A DNA stretch of 64,000 nucleotides from Thermoplasmata archaeon (lineage in GTDB: Archaea > Thermoplasmatota > Thermoplasmata > Thermoplasmatales > Thermoplasmataceae): NCBI GenBank assembly GCA_021797355.1, contig JAJZZX010000002.1, positions 124,001 through 188,000 on the forward strand, given 5' to 3'. This document shows positions 32,796 to 41,571 of the stretch, piece after piece (position 1 is the first letter of the stretch; every line of letters starts with the position of its first letter). The notes beneath the pieces were generated by a model that did no database searches, was not told where the DNA came from, and worked only from the letters and a program-made list of their open reading frames with translations. A program made the position numbers and the translations under genes.

Positions 32796-34127
32796 ATGAA
32801 AAAAGATGGAAATACCTCATCAGGCAGGGACCATGAGCTTGAAGAATATGTTAATTTTCTGAAGTTTCAGTCCATATCAGCGAAGCATGCCAACATCAGG
32901 GAAACAGCAGAATACCTGAGAGATCTCCTGAGAAACCTAGGGGCTGAATCTTCCCTTATGGAGACGGATGGTCACCCGGTTGTGTATGGGAACCTGAACC
33001 TTGGAAAGGAAAGGACCCTGCTTGTGTATAACCATTATGACGTCCAGCCTGTTGATCCACTGGATGAATGGAATCATGATCCATTTTCTGCAGAAATGGA
33101 AGGCGGCAGGATCTATGCCAGAGGATCATCTGACAACAAGGGAACATTGATGGCAAGATACTTTGGCATTAAACGGGCTCTGGATGCAAACGAGATCGGA
33201 GTCAACATCAAGTTTCTGTACGAGGGGGAGGAGGAGATTGGCAGCCCATCCCTTGAAAAATTTATTGAAAAGAACAGAGGCATTCTCAAGAGTGACGCCG
33301 TTATTATGGAGGGCAGCACCTTAGGGGAAGGAGGCAGGCCCATAATATCACTTGGCGTCAAGGGGCTCCTGTATGTGGAAATTGAAGATGAAGTAGCTAA
33401 ATCAGATATGCACTCTTCATATTCAGCCATAGTCCCTAACCCTGCCTGGAACATCATACTTCCTCTCTCAAACCTCTACAATGGTCAAGAGGTGACAATG
33501 CCAGGCTTCTACGAATCCGTACGAGAGCTTACAGAAGACGAGGAGAAAATATTGGAAAGCTATCCGTTCGATCCGGATTCATTTTCAAGGCCATTTGGGC
33601 TTAAATATTTGAAACACAAGGGGAAGAGTGATCTGGTTAGATGGTTGTTTACTAAGCCAACAATGAATATTGATGGTTTCCTTTCCGGATATGTACAAGA
33701 AGGTTCAAAGACGATTACTCCACGAAAAGCAATGGCAAAACTGGACTTCAGGCTTGTTCCAGACCAGGATCCCCGCAAGATCTTTGCCCTGCTGGAGAAT
33801 CAACTAAGATCCAGGGGTTTCAAAGGCAAGATCAAACCCCTTGGGATGGAGTATCCAGTCAGAACTTCGCCTGTATCCAAGCTCGCAGTAGCCATGACTG
33901 AGAGTGCAAGGAGCGTTTACGGAAAGGAACCCATAATAATGATAAATAGCCCCGGAACTCAGCCGATGGCTCTCTTCACCAGAAATCTTGGAATTGAGGA
34001 AGCAGTAAGCGCCATTGGAGTGGGGGACCAGAACTCAAGGGCACACGTTCCTGATGAAAGCATTGCCGTAGAGAATTACTTTCTTGCAATAGAGCATACA
34101 AAGGCATTCCTCAAATCTTTCAGGTGA
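32796..34127 (+). CDS. M20-family metallopeptidase (dipeptidase/carboxypeptidase)
   Basis: 443 residues. Zinc ligands and catalytic residues are in place: VYNHYDVQPVD (His and catalytic Asp), GSSDNKG (bridging Asp), YEGEEEIGS (general base Glu-Glu), and SDMHSSYSA with the dimerisation lid following. The C-terminal His ligand is in SRAHVPDES. Cytoplasmic, no signal sequence, so it probably trims peptides inside the cell; substrate specificity cannot be read from sequence. A hairpin terminator follows. Confidence 0.9.
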   Translation: MKKDGNTSSGRDHELEEYVNFLKFQSISAKHANIRETAEYLRDLLRNLGAESSLMETDGHPVVYGNLNLGKERTLLVYNHYDVQPVDPLDEWNHDPFSAEMEGGRIYARGSSDNKGTLMARYFGIKRALDANEIGVNIKFLYEGEEEIGSPSLEKFIEKNRGILKSDAVIMEGSTLGEGGRPIISLGVKGLLYVEIEDEVAKSDMHSSYSAIVPNPAWNIILPLSNLYNGQEVTMPGFYESVRELTEDEEKILESYPFDPDSFSRPFGLKYLKHKGKSDLVRWLFTKPTMNIDGFLSGYVQEGSKTITPRKAMAKLDFRLVPDQDPRKIFALLENQLRSRGFKGKIKPLGMEYPVRTSPVSKLAVAMTESARSVYGKEPIIMINSPGTQPMALFTRNLGIEEAVSAIGVGDQNSRAHVPDESIAVENYFLAIEHTKAFLKSFR

Positions 34128-34193
34128 TTGATATCTCAGGATAGGCAAATTTCCATCCCTTTATTACCGGAGCTAATTTTCAGTATATTCTTC

Positions 34194-34223
34194 AAGCCCA
34201 GATCAATTTAAGTTGGGCTTTTT
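34194..34223 (+). terminator. hairpin plus T-run after the M20 peptidase
   Basis: AAGCCCA (34194-34200) and TGGGCTT (34214-34220) form a 7-bp stem with a 13-base loop, followed by a run of five T. It lies 67 bases after the peptidase stop. Confidence 0.5.
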
Positions 34224-34503
34224 AACTTCTGCATTCTCCTATTAAGCCTCTGGAATATGTAACGTTAATGACTGGAATTACAAGAAAGGATGGCTTTTGC
34301 GTTCAGCGCGTTTACTTGTGAGGGGCCACGATAATGACTGCATTACAAGCATGTGGGATTACTTATACAAGAAGAGGCATATTCTACGACCTCGGATTCT
34401 ACCTTTCAACTGTAGTATGGAATTCTGTCATGCTGAAGCAGCTATGCCGTAATTTTGCCTGCAAAAAATTGCCTGGTTAAAGCTATTATCATAAGCACGT
34501 TAC

Positions 34504-34581
34504 ATGTATGTGGACAATGGACTTTACGGAACGGCTGCCGATCTGGGCGATACCCTAAAACGCCTCGGGGTAGACCCTTAG
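34504..34581 (+). mobile_element. possible DDE-transposase fragment
   Basis: A 25-residue frame contains YVDNGLYGTAADLGDTLKRLG, which resembles the second-aspartate region of integrase-core transposases (YVDNG...Y.S......L..LGI). Nothing of the rest of such a gene is readable and no inverted repeats are visible. The stretch 34224-34600 otherwise shows no gene. Confidence 0.25.
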
Positions 34582-34599
34582 AACGGACTTACATAGTAA

Positions 34600-35108
34600 G
34601 AGGTCGATCTCAGATTAAAGAAGGGGGAGGCTGATACAGTTGCGGCTCTGCCAAATGATGCTTTTTCCCCATAAAGCATTACATTGAACTGGACAGGATG
34701 CCCACTCACCCAAGGGCATTTTTCACAGGTCCCGGCGGCAGGATGGATGCCGAATATCTCAGGCAGCACATCTCAGTCCTGAGAAAGAAGGTGGTCCCGC
34801 AGTTCCACCCCCATGCTGCCAGGCACTGGGTTGCCACAGCCATCCTGGCGGGAAGGGAGGATACAGGAATGGAACCCATGGACATCAGATTTGTGCAAAC
34901 CCACCTGCGCCATGCGAGTCTGGCGAGCACTCAGGTCTATACACACGTGGATCCAAAATTGAATGCTGACATGGTCAGGGAAAGGATGAACAAATTTTTC
35001 CTCAACTCTAAAATAAATACGGGTCCAAACGCGTCCGAACCCGTTTTAGCGGGTCCGAGGGGGTTCGAACCCCCGACCTATGGATTAAGAGTCCATCGCT
35101 CTACCTAG
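34600..35108 (+). pseudogene. decayed tyrosine recombinase/integrase ending inside tRNA-Lys
   Basis: Pieces in two frames: EVDLRLKKGEADTVAALPNDAF (34600-34665, preceded by in-frame stops), then after a one-base loss in the TTTTTCCCC run at 34662-34670 the sequence KHYIELDRMPTHPRAFFTGPGGRMDAEYLR continues to the end. The catalytic box-II residues remain: HPHAARHW (HxxR), THLRHASLASTQVYTHV (His and nucleophile Tyr). The N-terminal domain and the first Arg are lost. The frame terminates within the antisense of tRNA-Lys (GPRGFEPPTYGL), the usual signature of a tRNA-targeted integrase. Confidence 0.85.
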
Positions 35109-35123
35109 CTAAGCTACGGACCC
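35050..35123 (-). tRNA. tRNA-Lys (CTT)
   Basis: Acceptor GGGTCCG/CGGACCC, anticodon stem ATGGA/TCCAT with loop CTCTTAA, anticodon CTT (complement at 35087-35089), T-loop TTCGAAC, discriminator G. No intron and no encoded CCA. Its 3-prime end faces the accessory segment and overlaps the integrase pseudogene, so it is the probable attachment site. Confidence 0.95.
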
Positions 35124-35189
35124 AGCCATGGCGGATAATTTAACAGGATTTATATCTTATCGTGTGCAGCAATTAATTATTCCAATAAA

Positions 35190-35317
35190 CATTTAAATAG
35201 CATTTTAGGTTAACCGGGTACTTTAACCATACACAATGGGCAATGCAATATGGCATCCCAGTAGAACCGGCAAAATTCTGCCTGATTCTGATGTGTAACG
35301 GTCTTAGGTGATAAAGA
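35190..35317 (+). promoter_or_regulatory. promoter and leader of the L3 ribosomal protein operon
   Basis: TATA-like CATTTAAATAGC at 35190-35201 predicts a transcript starting near 35221, giving a leader of nearly 100 bases, unusually long here. The leader has a 20-codon open frame (ATG 35236 to TAA 35298, MGNAIWHPSRTGK...) and ends with TTAGGTGAT (Shine-Dalgarno) before ATG 35318. Whether the short frame is translated is unknown. Confidence 0.45.
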
Positions 35318-36307
35318 ATGGCAACACCGCATCACCCCAGACGGGGGTCTATGGGGTACTACCCTAGGGTACGTACCAAGAGAATGCAAGGCGATATTAG
35401 GAGCTGGCCTGAAGCCGATGGCAACGTGAGGATACAGGCTTTCGCTGGATACAAAGTCGGCATGACGCATGTCGAGATGACCGACTATAGAAAATTCAGT
35501 GTCACAGCCGGTCAGACAATTGCAGCGCCGGTCACTGTAGTCGAGGTTCCGCCACTAACTGTTGCAGGCATTAGATATTACGATGAAACTGAAACTGGGC
35601 TGGCCATAGTATTTGAGAAATGGGCAGAAAATCTTGACAAGGAAATCTTCAGGAGGATCAACAGTATTGCGAAAAGAAAAGAACCTCCAATGGTTACTGA
35701 AGTTTCAGAAGTTAGGCTTATAGTCCATACCAATCCAAAGATGGTGAGTGGGGTACCCTCCAAGGTGCCAGATATATTCGAGATAAGGGTTGCAGGCGGG
35801 GACGTGAAGGCAAAAATGGCTTATGCACAGGAACATCTAGGTAAGCAGTTGCATTTTTCTGATTTTTCAAAGGTAGGAAATTTTGCCGATGTTATTGGAG
35901 TAACAAAGGGTAAAGGTTTCCAGGGACATGTAAAGAGATTTGGAGTTAAACTGCTCCCAACAAAGAACAGGAAACACAGGAGGATGATAGGTACACTTGG
36001 GCCGTGGCACCCTGACTGGGTAAGAAACACAGTCCCACAGGCTGGTCAGGTCGGTACTCACCAGAGAACCGCCCACAACATCAGGATATTGAAATATTCT
36101 AAAAATGAAGGGGATCAGGATATCAACGTAAAAGGCGGTTTTACTAACTATGGATTGGTAAGGACTGAATATGTCTTGATTCATGGATCAGTTCCTGGAG
36201 CAGCAAAAAGACTCATCAAGTTCAGGGACCCAGCCAGGCAGACTGCGCCTTCTGTTGATAACCTGACCATATCGTACGTATCAAAGGAATCCAAGCAAGG
36301 TGATTAA
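35318..36307 (+). CDS. rpl3: 50S ribosomal protein uL3
   Basis: 329 residues, archaeal length. MATPHHPRRGSMGYYPR at the N-terminus and GVTKGKGFQGHVKRFGVK, the peptidyl-transferase-reaching loop region, are diagnostic. Ends VDNLTISYVSKESKQGD. First gene of the S10/spc-type cluster; an AGGTGAT Shine-Dalgarno precedes it. Overlaps the next gene by eight bases. Confidence 0.97.
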   Translation: MATPHHPRRGSMGYYPRVRTKRMQGDIRSWPEADGNVRIQAFAGYKVGMTHVEMTDYRKFSVTAGQTIAAPVTVVEVPPLTVAGIRYYDETETGLAIVFEKWAENLDKEIFRRINSIAKRKEPPMVTEVSEVRLIVHTNPKMVSGVPSKVPDIFEIRVAGGDVKAKMAYAQEHLGKQLHFSDFSKVGNFADVIGVTKGKGFQGHVKRFGVKLLPTKNRKHRRMIGTLGPWHPDWVRNTVPQAGQVGTHQRTAHNIRILKYSKNEGDQDINVKGGFTNYGLVRTEYVLIHGSVPGAAKRLIKFRDPARQTAPSVDNLTISYVSKESKQGD

Positions 36308-37067
36308 GTTGAAAGCAAATTTATACACTAAGGATGGAGAAGTCAAAGGAGAGATCTCCCTGCCCTCTGTCTTCGAAACACCAGCCAGGCAGGACATAAT
36401 TAGGAAGGCATTCCGTGCCATAACCCTGTCAATGCGTCAGCCATATGGTTCATATCCGTTGGCCGGAATGAGGAGAGTGGGTCACAATGCTGGTCCTGGC
36501 CACGGAACAGCGAGGATACCCAGGACATCAGGATCATCAAGGGCAGTCCTTCTGGGAAATTTCGTCGGAGGAAAAAGTGCACACTCACCAAGGACAACAA
36601 AGGTTCTTTTCAAGGGCATAAACAAGAAGGAAAGAAAGTTAGCAAGAATGAGTGCCATTGCCCTTACCGCATCAAAGGAGGCGGTTAAAAAAAGAGGGCA
36701 TGAAATATCAGAAGACATAACATTGCCAGTCATAGTACAGAATGACATAGAAAAAATTACGAAGACAAAGGAGGCTGCCGAGGTATTGAAGAATCTCGGT
36801 CTCTATGATGACGTAATCAGGGCGAGGAACGGGACAAAAATCAGGGCTGGAAGAGGAAAGATGAGGGGAAGGAGATACAGGGAACCGAGGAGTATACTCA
36901 TTGTAGGTTCATCAAGCGAGAAGCTCAGGGCCTTTTCAAGGTTACCTGGCGTCGATGTTGCAACCACGAGAAGCCTTAGCCTGAGAAAGTTAGCTCCAGG
37001 AGGAGATGCGGGGCGTCTCACATTATTTACTGAATCGGCTGTTAAGGCCCTGGAGGCGATCGAGTGA
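36300..37067 (+). CDS. rpl4: 50S ribosomal protein uL4
   Basis: 255 residues. The exit-tunnel loop is recognisable (GMRRVGHNAGPGHGTARIPR...GSSRAV), followed by the archaeal extension APGGDAGRLTLFTESAVKALE. GTG 36300 or TTG 36309 may be the start; both are preceded by coding sequence of uL3. Overlaps uL23 by four bases. Confidence 0.96.
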   Translation: MIKLKANLYTKDGEVKGEISLPSVFETPARQDIIRKAFRAITLSMRQPYGSYPLAGMRRVGHNAGPGHGTARIPRTSGSSRAVLLGNFVGGKSAHSPRTTKVLFKGINKKERKLARMSAIALTASKEAVKKRGHEISEDITLPVIVQNDIEKITKTKEAAEVLKNLGLYDDVIRARNGTKIRAGRGKMRGRRYREPRSILIVGSSSEKLRAFSRLPGVDVATTRSLSLRKLAPGGDAGRLTLFTESAVKALEAIE

Positions 37068-37318
37068 TGGAAGATATCATAATAAAACCCATTGCAACAG
37101 AAAAGACAATGCTCCAGCTCGAAAAGGAGAACAAACTATCATTCATAGTGAACAAAAAGAGCAGAAAAGGAGATATCAAGAAGGAAGTTGAAGAGAAATT
37201 CTCGGTCAAAGTCACAGATGTGAACATCATCATAACGAAGAATGGAAAGAAAGCCGTGGTCACACTCTCAAAGGAATTTTCCGCGGATGAAATAGCCGGT
37301 AGGATCGGAATATTCTGA
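37064..37318 (+). CDS. rpl23: 50S ribosomal protein uL23
   Basis: 84 residues. IIIKPIATEKTMLQLEKENKL at the N-terminus and KVTDVNIIITKNGKKAVVTL are family signatures. Docks at the tunnel exit where signal recognition particle binds. ATGA overlap with uL4. Confidence 0.96.
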   Translation: MMEDIIIKPIATEKTMLQLEKENKLSFIVNKKSRKGDIKKEVEEKFSVKVTDVNIIITKNGKKAVVTLSKEFSADEIAGRIGIF

Positions 37319-37326
37319 GGTGAAAT

Positions 37327-38019
37327 ATGGGGAAATTAATAATACCGCAAAGAAGAGGAAAGGGAGGGCTTGTCTATAGAAGCCCAAGCCATAGACATTT
37401 GGGCGAGATGAAACTGGTTCCCCCTGGGACTTACAAGGTCGAGGATATAGTTCACGCTCCGGGCAGGAACTCCCCGGTTCTCATACTTGAGGGCCAAAAC
37501 GGGAAGAAAATAAATCAAATTGCTTTCAATGGAGCTTTTAAGGGACAAGCCATAGAAAGCTCTGATTCTGCTCCGGCAGATATTGGAAACACACTAACTC
37601 TGGGTTCCATACCAGATGGCAGCTATATTCACAACATAGAAAGCAAACCCGGCGATGGTGGTAAATTCTGCAGGACAGCTGGTTCTAGTGCCCTACTAGT
37701 TAGCCATGGCGAAAAGGTTGCCGTGCGGCTACCATCAGGGAAAATAAAGCAGTTCCATCCCCAATGTAGGGCAACTGTCGGTTTCGTGGCTGGTTCAGGA
37801 AGCAAGGACATACCAGTTCTTAAGGCTGGAAGGAATGTACATTATCTGCAAAGCAAGGCTAAGAGACCTTACACTGTCAGAGGGGTTGCGATGAACGCTG
37901 TTAATCACCCCCACGGAGGAGGTAACCATCAGCATGTAGGAAGGCCAAGCACAGTAGGCAGGGGAACACCTCCGGGAAGAAAGGTTGGCAGGCTGTCTCC
38001 TAAGAGGAGGAAATCATAA
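37327..38019 (+). CDS. rpl2: 50S ribosomal protein uL2
   Basis: 230 residues. The universally conserved His-containing loop [20 protein letters not shown] near residue 195 needed for peptidyl transfer is intact. A GAGGTGA Shine-Dalgarno sits just before the ATG. Its stop overlaps the uS19 start. Confidence 0.97.
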   Translation: MGKLIIPQRRGKGGLVYRSPSHRHLGEMKLVPPGTYKVEDIVHAPGRNSPVLILEGQNGKKINQIAFNGAFKGQAIESSDSAPADIGNTLTLGSIPDGSYIHNIESKPGDGGKFCRTAGSSALLVSHGEKVAVRLPSGKIKQFHPQCRATVGFVAGSGSKDIPVLKAGRNVHYLQSKAKRPYTVRGVAMNAVNHPHGGGNHQHVGRPSTVGRGTPPGRKVGRLSPKRRKS

Positions 38020-38477
38020 TGGCGCAGAACAGACAAGCATCTGTAAAATCAATCAAAAGAAGGGCACGGAAGTCTCAGAAAGTAGTCATGGGACGGGCGA
38101 AAGAGTTCACATACAAAGGCCTATCCCTTGATGAACTTAAGGCTCTACCAATGGAAAAGCTGATAGAAATCCTTCCAGCAAGGGCTAGAAGGTCCCTCAA
38201 GAGAGAAAAGAACCATGACCAGGCTGTACTCTATGAGAAACTGTCTTCTCCAGAAATAACGGAATACAAGACACACATCCGCGACGCAATCATAATTCCA
38301 GCTTTCATTGGTAAAGTCGTGGAAGTATACAACGGCAACAGTTACGTGAAGTTCGAAATAAGGCCAGAAATGGTAGGACATTACTTGGGTGAATTCGCCC
38401 TTACCAGAAAAGAGGTTAAACACTCTGGTCCAGGTGTTGGAGCAACCAGATCATCAAAATTCATGCCACTGAAGTGA
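38019..38477 (+). CDS. rps19: 30S ribosomal protein uS19
   Basis: 152 residues, with an archaeal N-terminal extension of about 60 residues before the conserved core THIRDAIIIPAFIGKVVEVYNGNSY and MVGHYLGEFALTRK...HSGPGVGATRSSKF. The gene starts at the last base of uL2. Confidence 0.96.
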   Translation: MAQNRQASVKSIKRRARKSQKVVMGRAKEFTYKGLSLDELKALPMEKLIEILPARARRSLKREKNHDQAVLYEKLSSPEITEYKTHIRDAIIIPAFIGKVVEVYNGNSYVKFEIRPEMVGHYLGEFALTRKEVKHSGPGVGATRSSKFMPLK

Positions 38478-38483
38478 TGAGAT

Positions 38484-38933
38484 ATGAAAGGATATTCAAT
38501 AACAGAGTTTCCGGAAAGATCGGCAATTGCCCGAGTCAGGGAAGCGGATATTTCACTCAAAGACGCAGTCAACATAGCCCACTTTCTCAGAGGAATGACC
38601 CTTAGCAGGGCTAAGGAGACCCTTGAGAGGGTAATGGACAAGAAAGAACCTGTTCCATACTTCAGGTATCTTGATTCAGTTTCCCACAGAAAGGGGATGG
38701 GACCAGGGAGATATCCGGTAAAGGCGGCAAAGTCATTTATGGAGCTTCTTAACAGCGTCGAGGCCAATGCTGAGTTCAAAAGCCTCAATACAGATTCATT
38801 GGTTCTGAAGCACATAGCAGCATCAAAGGGACGGATGATAAAGAAATACACCCCAAAGGCATACGGCAGAGCCGGTGCTAATTTCAAGGACCTTGTAAAT
38901 CTGGAGGTTCTTGCAGAGGAGGCCACAGAATGA
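38484..38933 (+). CDS. rpl22: 50S ribosomal protein uL22
   Basis: 149 residues. [25 protein letters not shown] and [23 protein letters not shown] identify it; the C-terminus [16 protein letters not shown] is the tunnel loop region in its archaeal form. Overlaps uS3 by four bases. Confidence 0.96.
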   Translation: MKGYSITEFPERSAIARVREADISLKDAVNIAHFLRGMTLSRAKETLERVMDKKEPVPYFRYLDSVSHRKGMGPGRYPVKAAKSFMELLNSVEANAEFKSLNTDSLVLKHIAASKGRMIKKYTPKAYGRAGANFKDLVNLEVLAEEATE

Positions 38934-39592
38934 AGGAGAGAAAATTTGTTCAGAACACGGTTAACAAGCTTCTTGTTACGGAGTACATAAGAAGAGAGAC
39001 TGAAAGCGCTGGCTTTGGCGGTATGGAAATGAAGAGAACCCCGTTCGGAACCAACATAACGCTTTACGTAAATAAGCCCGGTCTTGTCATTGGGCGCAGG
39101 GGCAGCAAGGTCCAGGAAATTACCGATACCCTAGAGAAGAAATACAAGGTTGAATCACCTCAGATCGAAGTGAAGGAAATTGACAATCCCGATCTCAACC
39201 CTCAGGTTGTATCCAAGAAGATTGCCCTTTCCCTAGAAAAGGGCTGGTCCTACAGGAAGGCTGGAAACACCTCTCTGAGAAGAATAATAGACAGCGGGGC
39301 CAGGGGCGTTATGATAAGGATCGGAGGCAAAATTTCCGGTGAAAGGGCAAGATCACAGAAATTCATGTACGGTTCCATCAAATATTCCGGGGAACCTGCA
39401 AGAGCTGGAATGGATGTGGGATTCTCTGCCGCAAAACTTAAACTGGGGATTATAGGGGTTTCAGTCAGGATGCTAAGAAAGGACTACAGGCTTCCTGATG
39501 ACATTCACGTGGAACTGAAGGGAGTTCAGAAGAAAGAATTGGAGGAACCAGCAAATGGAGCTAAGATCGAAACAGATAAGGCAAATGAGTAG
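38930..39592 (+). CDS. rps3: 30S ribosomal protein uS3
   Basis: 220 residues. KH domain with [22 protein letters not shown], and the C-terminal half [25 protein letters not shown] short acidic/polar tail ([16 protein letters not shown]) follows. Its end overlaps uL29 by 38 bases. Confidence 0.96.
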   Translation: MKERKFVQNTVNKLLVTEYIRRETESAGFGGMEMKRTPFGTNITLYVNKPGLVIGRRGSKVQEITDTLEKKYKVESPQIEVKEIDNPDLNPQVVSKKIALSLEKGWSYRKAGNTSLRRIIDSGARGVMIRIGGKISGERARSQKFMYGSIKYSGEPARAGMDVGFSAAKLKLGIIGVSVRMLRKDYRLPDDIHVELKGVQKKELEEPANGAKIETDKANE

Positions 39593-39758
39593 GGCAGAAG
39601 TTGAGGAGAGGCTGAAATCTCTTAAGGATTCCCTGCTGAAGGAAAGAGCATCGGTGGCCATGGGTGGTGCACCTACGAATCCGGGGAAAATCAGGTCAAT
39701 AAGGAGACAGATAGCCAGGATTAAATCTTTCCTGGAATCGGAGGCTACCAAGGAATGA
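39555..39758 (+). CDS. rpl29: 50S ribosomal protein uL29
   Basis: 67 residues, helical: [24 protein letters not shown] and [17 protein letters not shown] are typical. A start at the internal ATG (MSRAEV, 39588) would remove the large overlap with uS3, and is plausible. ATGA overlap with the next gene. Confidence 0.93.
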   Translation: MELRSKQIRQMSRAEVEERLKSLKDSLLKERASVAMGGAPTNPGKIRSIRRQIARIKSFLESEATKE

Positions 39759-40054
39759 AGGACAAGAATTTCACCGGATTGCCAAAGGAATTGCAGCCTT
39801 GGGAGGGTTTCACAAGAGACAACCAGACCGTTAAGATAACAGTGGACAAGAGAAGATACGGTAAGTTTGTGACAATAGTTGACGGCATTGATCCAAAATC
39901 AGAGAATATCTGGGACATTGCCAAGGAACTCAAGAAGAAGGTAGCGTCAGGTGGCACTGTGAAGGATGGGAAGACCATTGAGCTTCAGGGCGACCACAGG
40001 GATTCAGTGAAGAAGTATCTAGAAGATATGGGTTTCAAAACAGAGGTGGTATGA
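39755..40054 (+). CDS. translation initiation factor aIF1 (SUI1)
   Basis: 99 residues, SUI1 fold: VKITVDKRRYGKFVTIVDGID and KKVASGGTVKDGKTIELQGDH are the family signature. It helps start-codon selection on the small subunit. Placement between uL29 and the RNase P gene is the standard archaeal order. Confidence 0.93.
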   Translation: MKDKNFTGLPKELQPWEGFTRDNQTVKITVDKRRYGKFVTIVDGIDPKSENIWDIAKELKKKVASGGTVKDGKTIELQGDHRDSVKKYLEDMGFKTEVV

Positions 40055-40347
40055 TGATTGGTGACTACGTCTCTGAGTTTCTCGGCCTCAACATGAAGAT
40101 TATGAAACATTCAAATCCAAACAACATAGGAAAGGAGGGCACGGTGGCCTTTGAAACTGCGAGAACGCTGGTGATCCTCAGCAATGGAAGAAGGCTGGTA
40201 ATTCCCAAGGAGACTGGTGAATTCAATTTAACTGACGGGCAAAGGAATCTCCGTATTGTGGGGGATCTGATTGCCATGAAGCCCGAGGAAAGGCTGAAAA
40301 ATTATAGGAAGATCGCAAAAAAGTTACAGCAGAGGGAAGGTGATTAA
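40051..40347 (+). CDS. rnp1: RNase P protein component 1 (Rpp29/Pop4)
   Basis: 98 residues. Sm-like fold of Rpp29: HSNPNNIGKEGTVAFETARTLVIL and VIPKETGEFNL. Partner of the RNase P RNA in tRNA 5-prime maturation; the RNA gene is not in this window. Overlaps by four bases with aIF1 and by eight with uS17. Confidence 0.93.
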   Translation: MMIGDYVSEFLGLNMKIMKHSNPNNIGKEGTVAFETARTLVILSNGRRLVIPKETGEFNLTDGQRNLRIVGDLIAMKPEERLKNYRKIAKKLQQREGD

Positions 40348-40672
40348 CATTACTAACAACATAGGTTTGGACGTTGTTCCGCCAAAGGAAGAATGCCATG
40401 ACAGGAAATGCCCGTTCCACGGTGACCTCAAAGTCAGGGGGCAGGTAATAACCGGTGTAGTGGAATCGGCAACAATGATAAAGAGCGCGACTATAGTCAA
40501 GGAATACAAGCGCTATGTCAGAAAATTTGAGAGGAAGGAGACAAGGTTCTCCAGGTATCATGCTCATGTTCCAGACTGCATCAAGCTGCAGCCAGGAGAC
40601 AGGGTCAAGATAGCCGAGTGCAGGAAACTGGCAAAAACAGTTTCGTTCGTGGTAGTTGAAAAGGTGAGTTGA
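40340..40672 (+). CDS. rps17: 30S ribosomal protein uS17
   Basis: 110 residues from GTG 40340. Archaeal N-terminal extension GLDVVPPKEECHDRKCPFHG precedes the OB-fold core GQVITGVVESATMIKSATIVKEY and FSRYHAHVPDCIKLQPGDRVKIAE. The extension has two cysteines and three histidines that could bind zinc (inference). Confidence 0.95.
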   Translation: MINITNNIGLDVVPPKEECHDRKCPFHGDLKVRGQVITGVVESATMIKSATIVKEYKRYVRKFERKETRFSRYHAHVPDCIKLQPGDRVKIAECRKLAKTVSFVVVEKVS

Positions 40673-41070
40673 TGAAGGGTATAGCGGGAAGACAGCACAG
40701 AGGTTTACCACTTGGTGCGGTGATGCCATGCTCTGATAACAGTGGTGCAAAGGTAATCAGCCTCATTGATGTTAAGGCATACCATGGGGTTGCCAGCAGG
40801 ATACCAGCAGCTGGCGTTGGGGATATGTTTATCGCCAGTGTGAAGAAAGGCACACCTGAAATGAGAAGCAAAGTGGTATACGCAGTGGTCATAAGGCAGA
40901 GACGTCCTTACAGAAGGCCTGACGGTACGATGGTACAGTTCGATGAAAATGCTGCTGTACTGGTCACACCTGAAGGTGAAGTTAGGGGATCAGAAATAAA
41001 GGGACCAGTCGCCAGGGAAGCAGCGGAAAGATGGCCCAGGATAGCTGCAATAGCTTCCACTATAGTATGA
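40672..41070 (+). CDS. rpl14: 50S ribosomal protein uL14
   Basis: 132 residues from ATG 40672, which overlaps the uS17 stop and follows an AAGGTGA Shine-Dalgarno; an extra upstream TTG codon is also open. VMPCSDNSGAKVISLIDV and VVIRQRRPYRRPDGTMVQFDENAAVL, GEVRGSEIKGPVAREAAERWPRIA are diagnostic. Confidence 0.96.
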   Translation: MKGIAGRQHRGLPLGAVMPCSDNSGAKVISLIDVKAYHGVASRIPAAGVGDMFIASVKKGTPEMRSKVVYAVVIRQRRPYRRPDGTMVQFDENAAVLVTPEGEVRGSEIKGPVAREAAERWPRIAAIASTIV

Positions 41071-41079
41071 GGGATCTGG

Positions 41080-41571
41080 ATGTACAGCAAAATCAAGGTA
41101 TCATTGAACAGTGACCTCAGGAAAAGATTTGGCCTTCGCTCATTTGCCATTTCTGAGGGCGATATCGTAAAGGTGAGGTCCGGCTCCAGGAAGGGTGAGG
41201 GAGGAAAGGTCGTTAAGGTCGATCATGTTACGGGCAAGGTTTCAGTTGAGGGCTTGACAATTGCGAAGGCTGACGGAAAACAGAAGGAATTTTTCCTTGA
41301 GCCCAGCAGCCTGGTAATAACCAGGCTAGATCTATCAAGGCAGGAACGCCTAGCCAGAATCAGGGAAATTGCAGCATTAAAGAAGATAACGATTTCAGAA
41401 CCGACGCCAGAAGAACTGGCTCCTCCAGAGTCAGAGACTGAGCCTGAAACAGAGGCAGAACCTGTGCAGTCAGAGGTAGTTTCCGAAGAAACGTCAGCTG
41501 AAACCCAGGAAAAAGAGCCAGAAGAGGAAAATTCCGAAGAAAGCGAAGAGGAGGAAGAGAATGATCAATAA
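41080..41571 (+). CDS. rpl24: 50S ribosomal protein uL24 with long acidic tail
   Basis: 163 residues. KOW motif region ISEGDIVKVRSGSRKGEGGKVVKVD identifies uL24. From about residue 107 the protein changes to a low-complexity Glu/Ser/Pro tail (PESETEPETEAEPVQSEVV to the end), about 55 residues, which is not part of the conserved protein. The tail overlaps the start of eS4 by 11 bases. Confidence 0.94.
   Translation: MYSKIKVSLNSDLRKRFGLRSFAISEGDIVKVRSGSRKGEGGKVVKVDHVTGKVSVEGLTIAKADGKQKEFFLEPSSLVITRLDLSRQERLARIREIAALKKITISEPTPEELAPPESETEPETEAEPVQSEVVSEETSAETQEKEPEEENSEESEEEEENDQ

Noticed and set aside
34334-34480. 48-codon frame (MTALQACGITYTRRG...) as a small gene
   Set aside because: No promoter or Shine-Dalgarno at a useful place, odd composition, located in decayed sequence.
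21124-35123. Direct repeats of tRNA-Trp or tRNA-Lys 3-prime ends as the second att site
   Set aside because: I searched by eye for the T-arm/acceptor sequences within the segment and found no second copy; it may lie outside the window or be eroded.
39555-39592. Frameshift between uS3 and uL29
   Set aside because: The 38-base overlap is better explained by a later uL29 start (ATG 39588); both proteins are intact.
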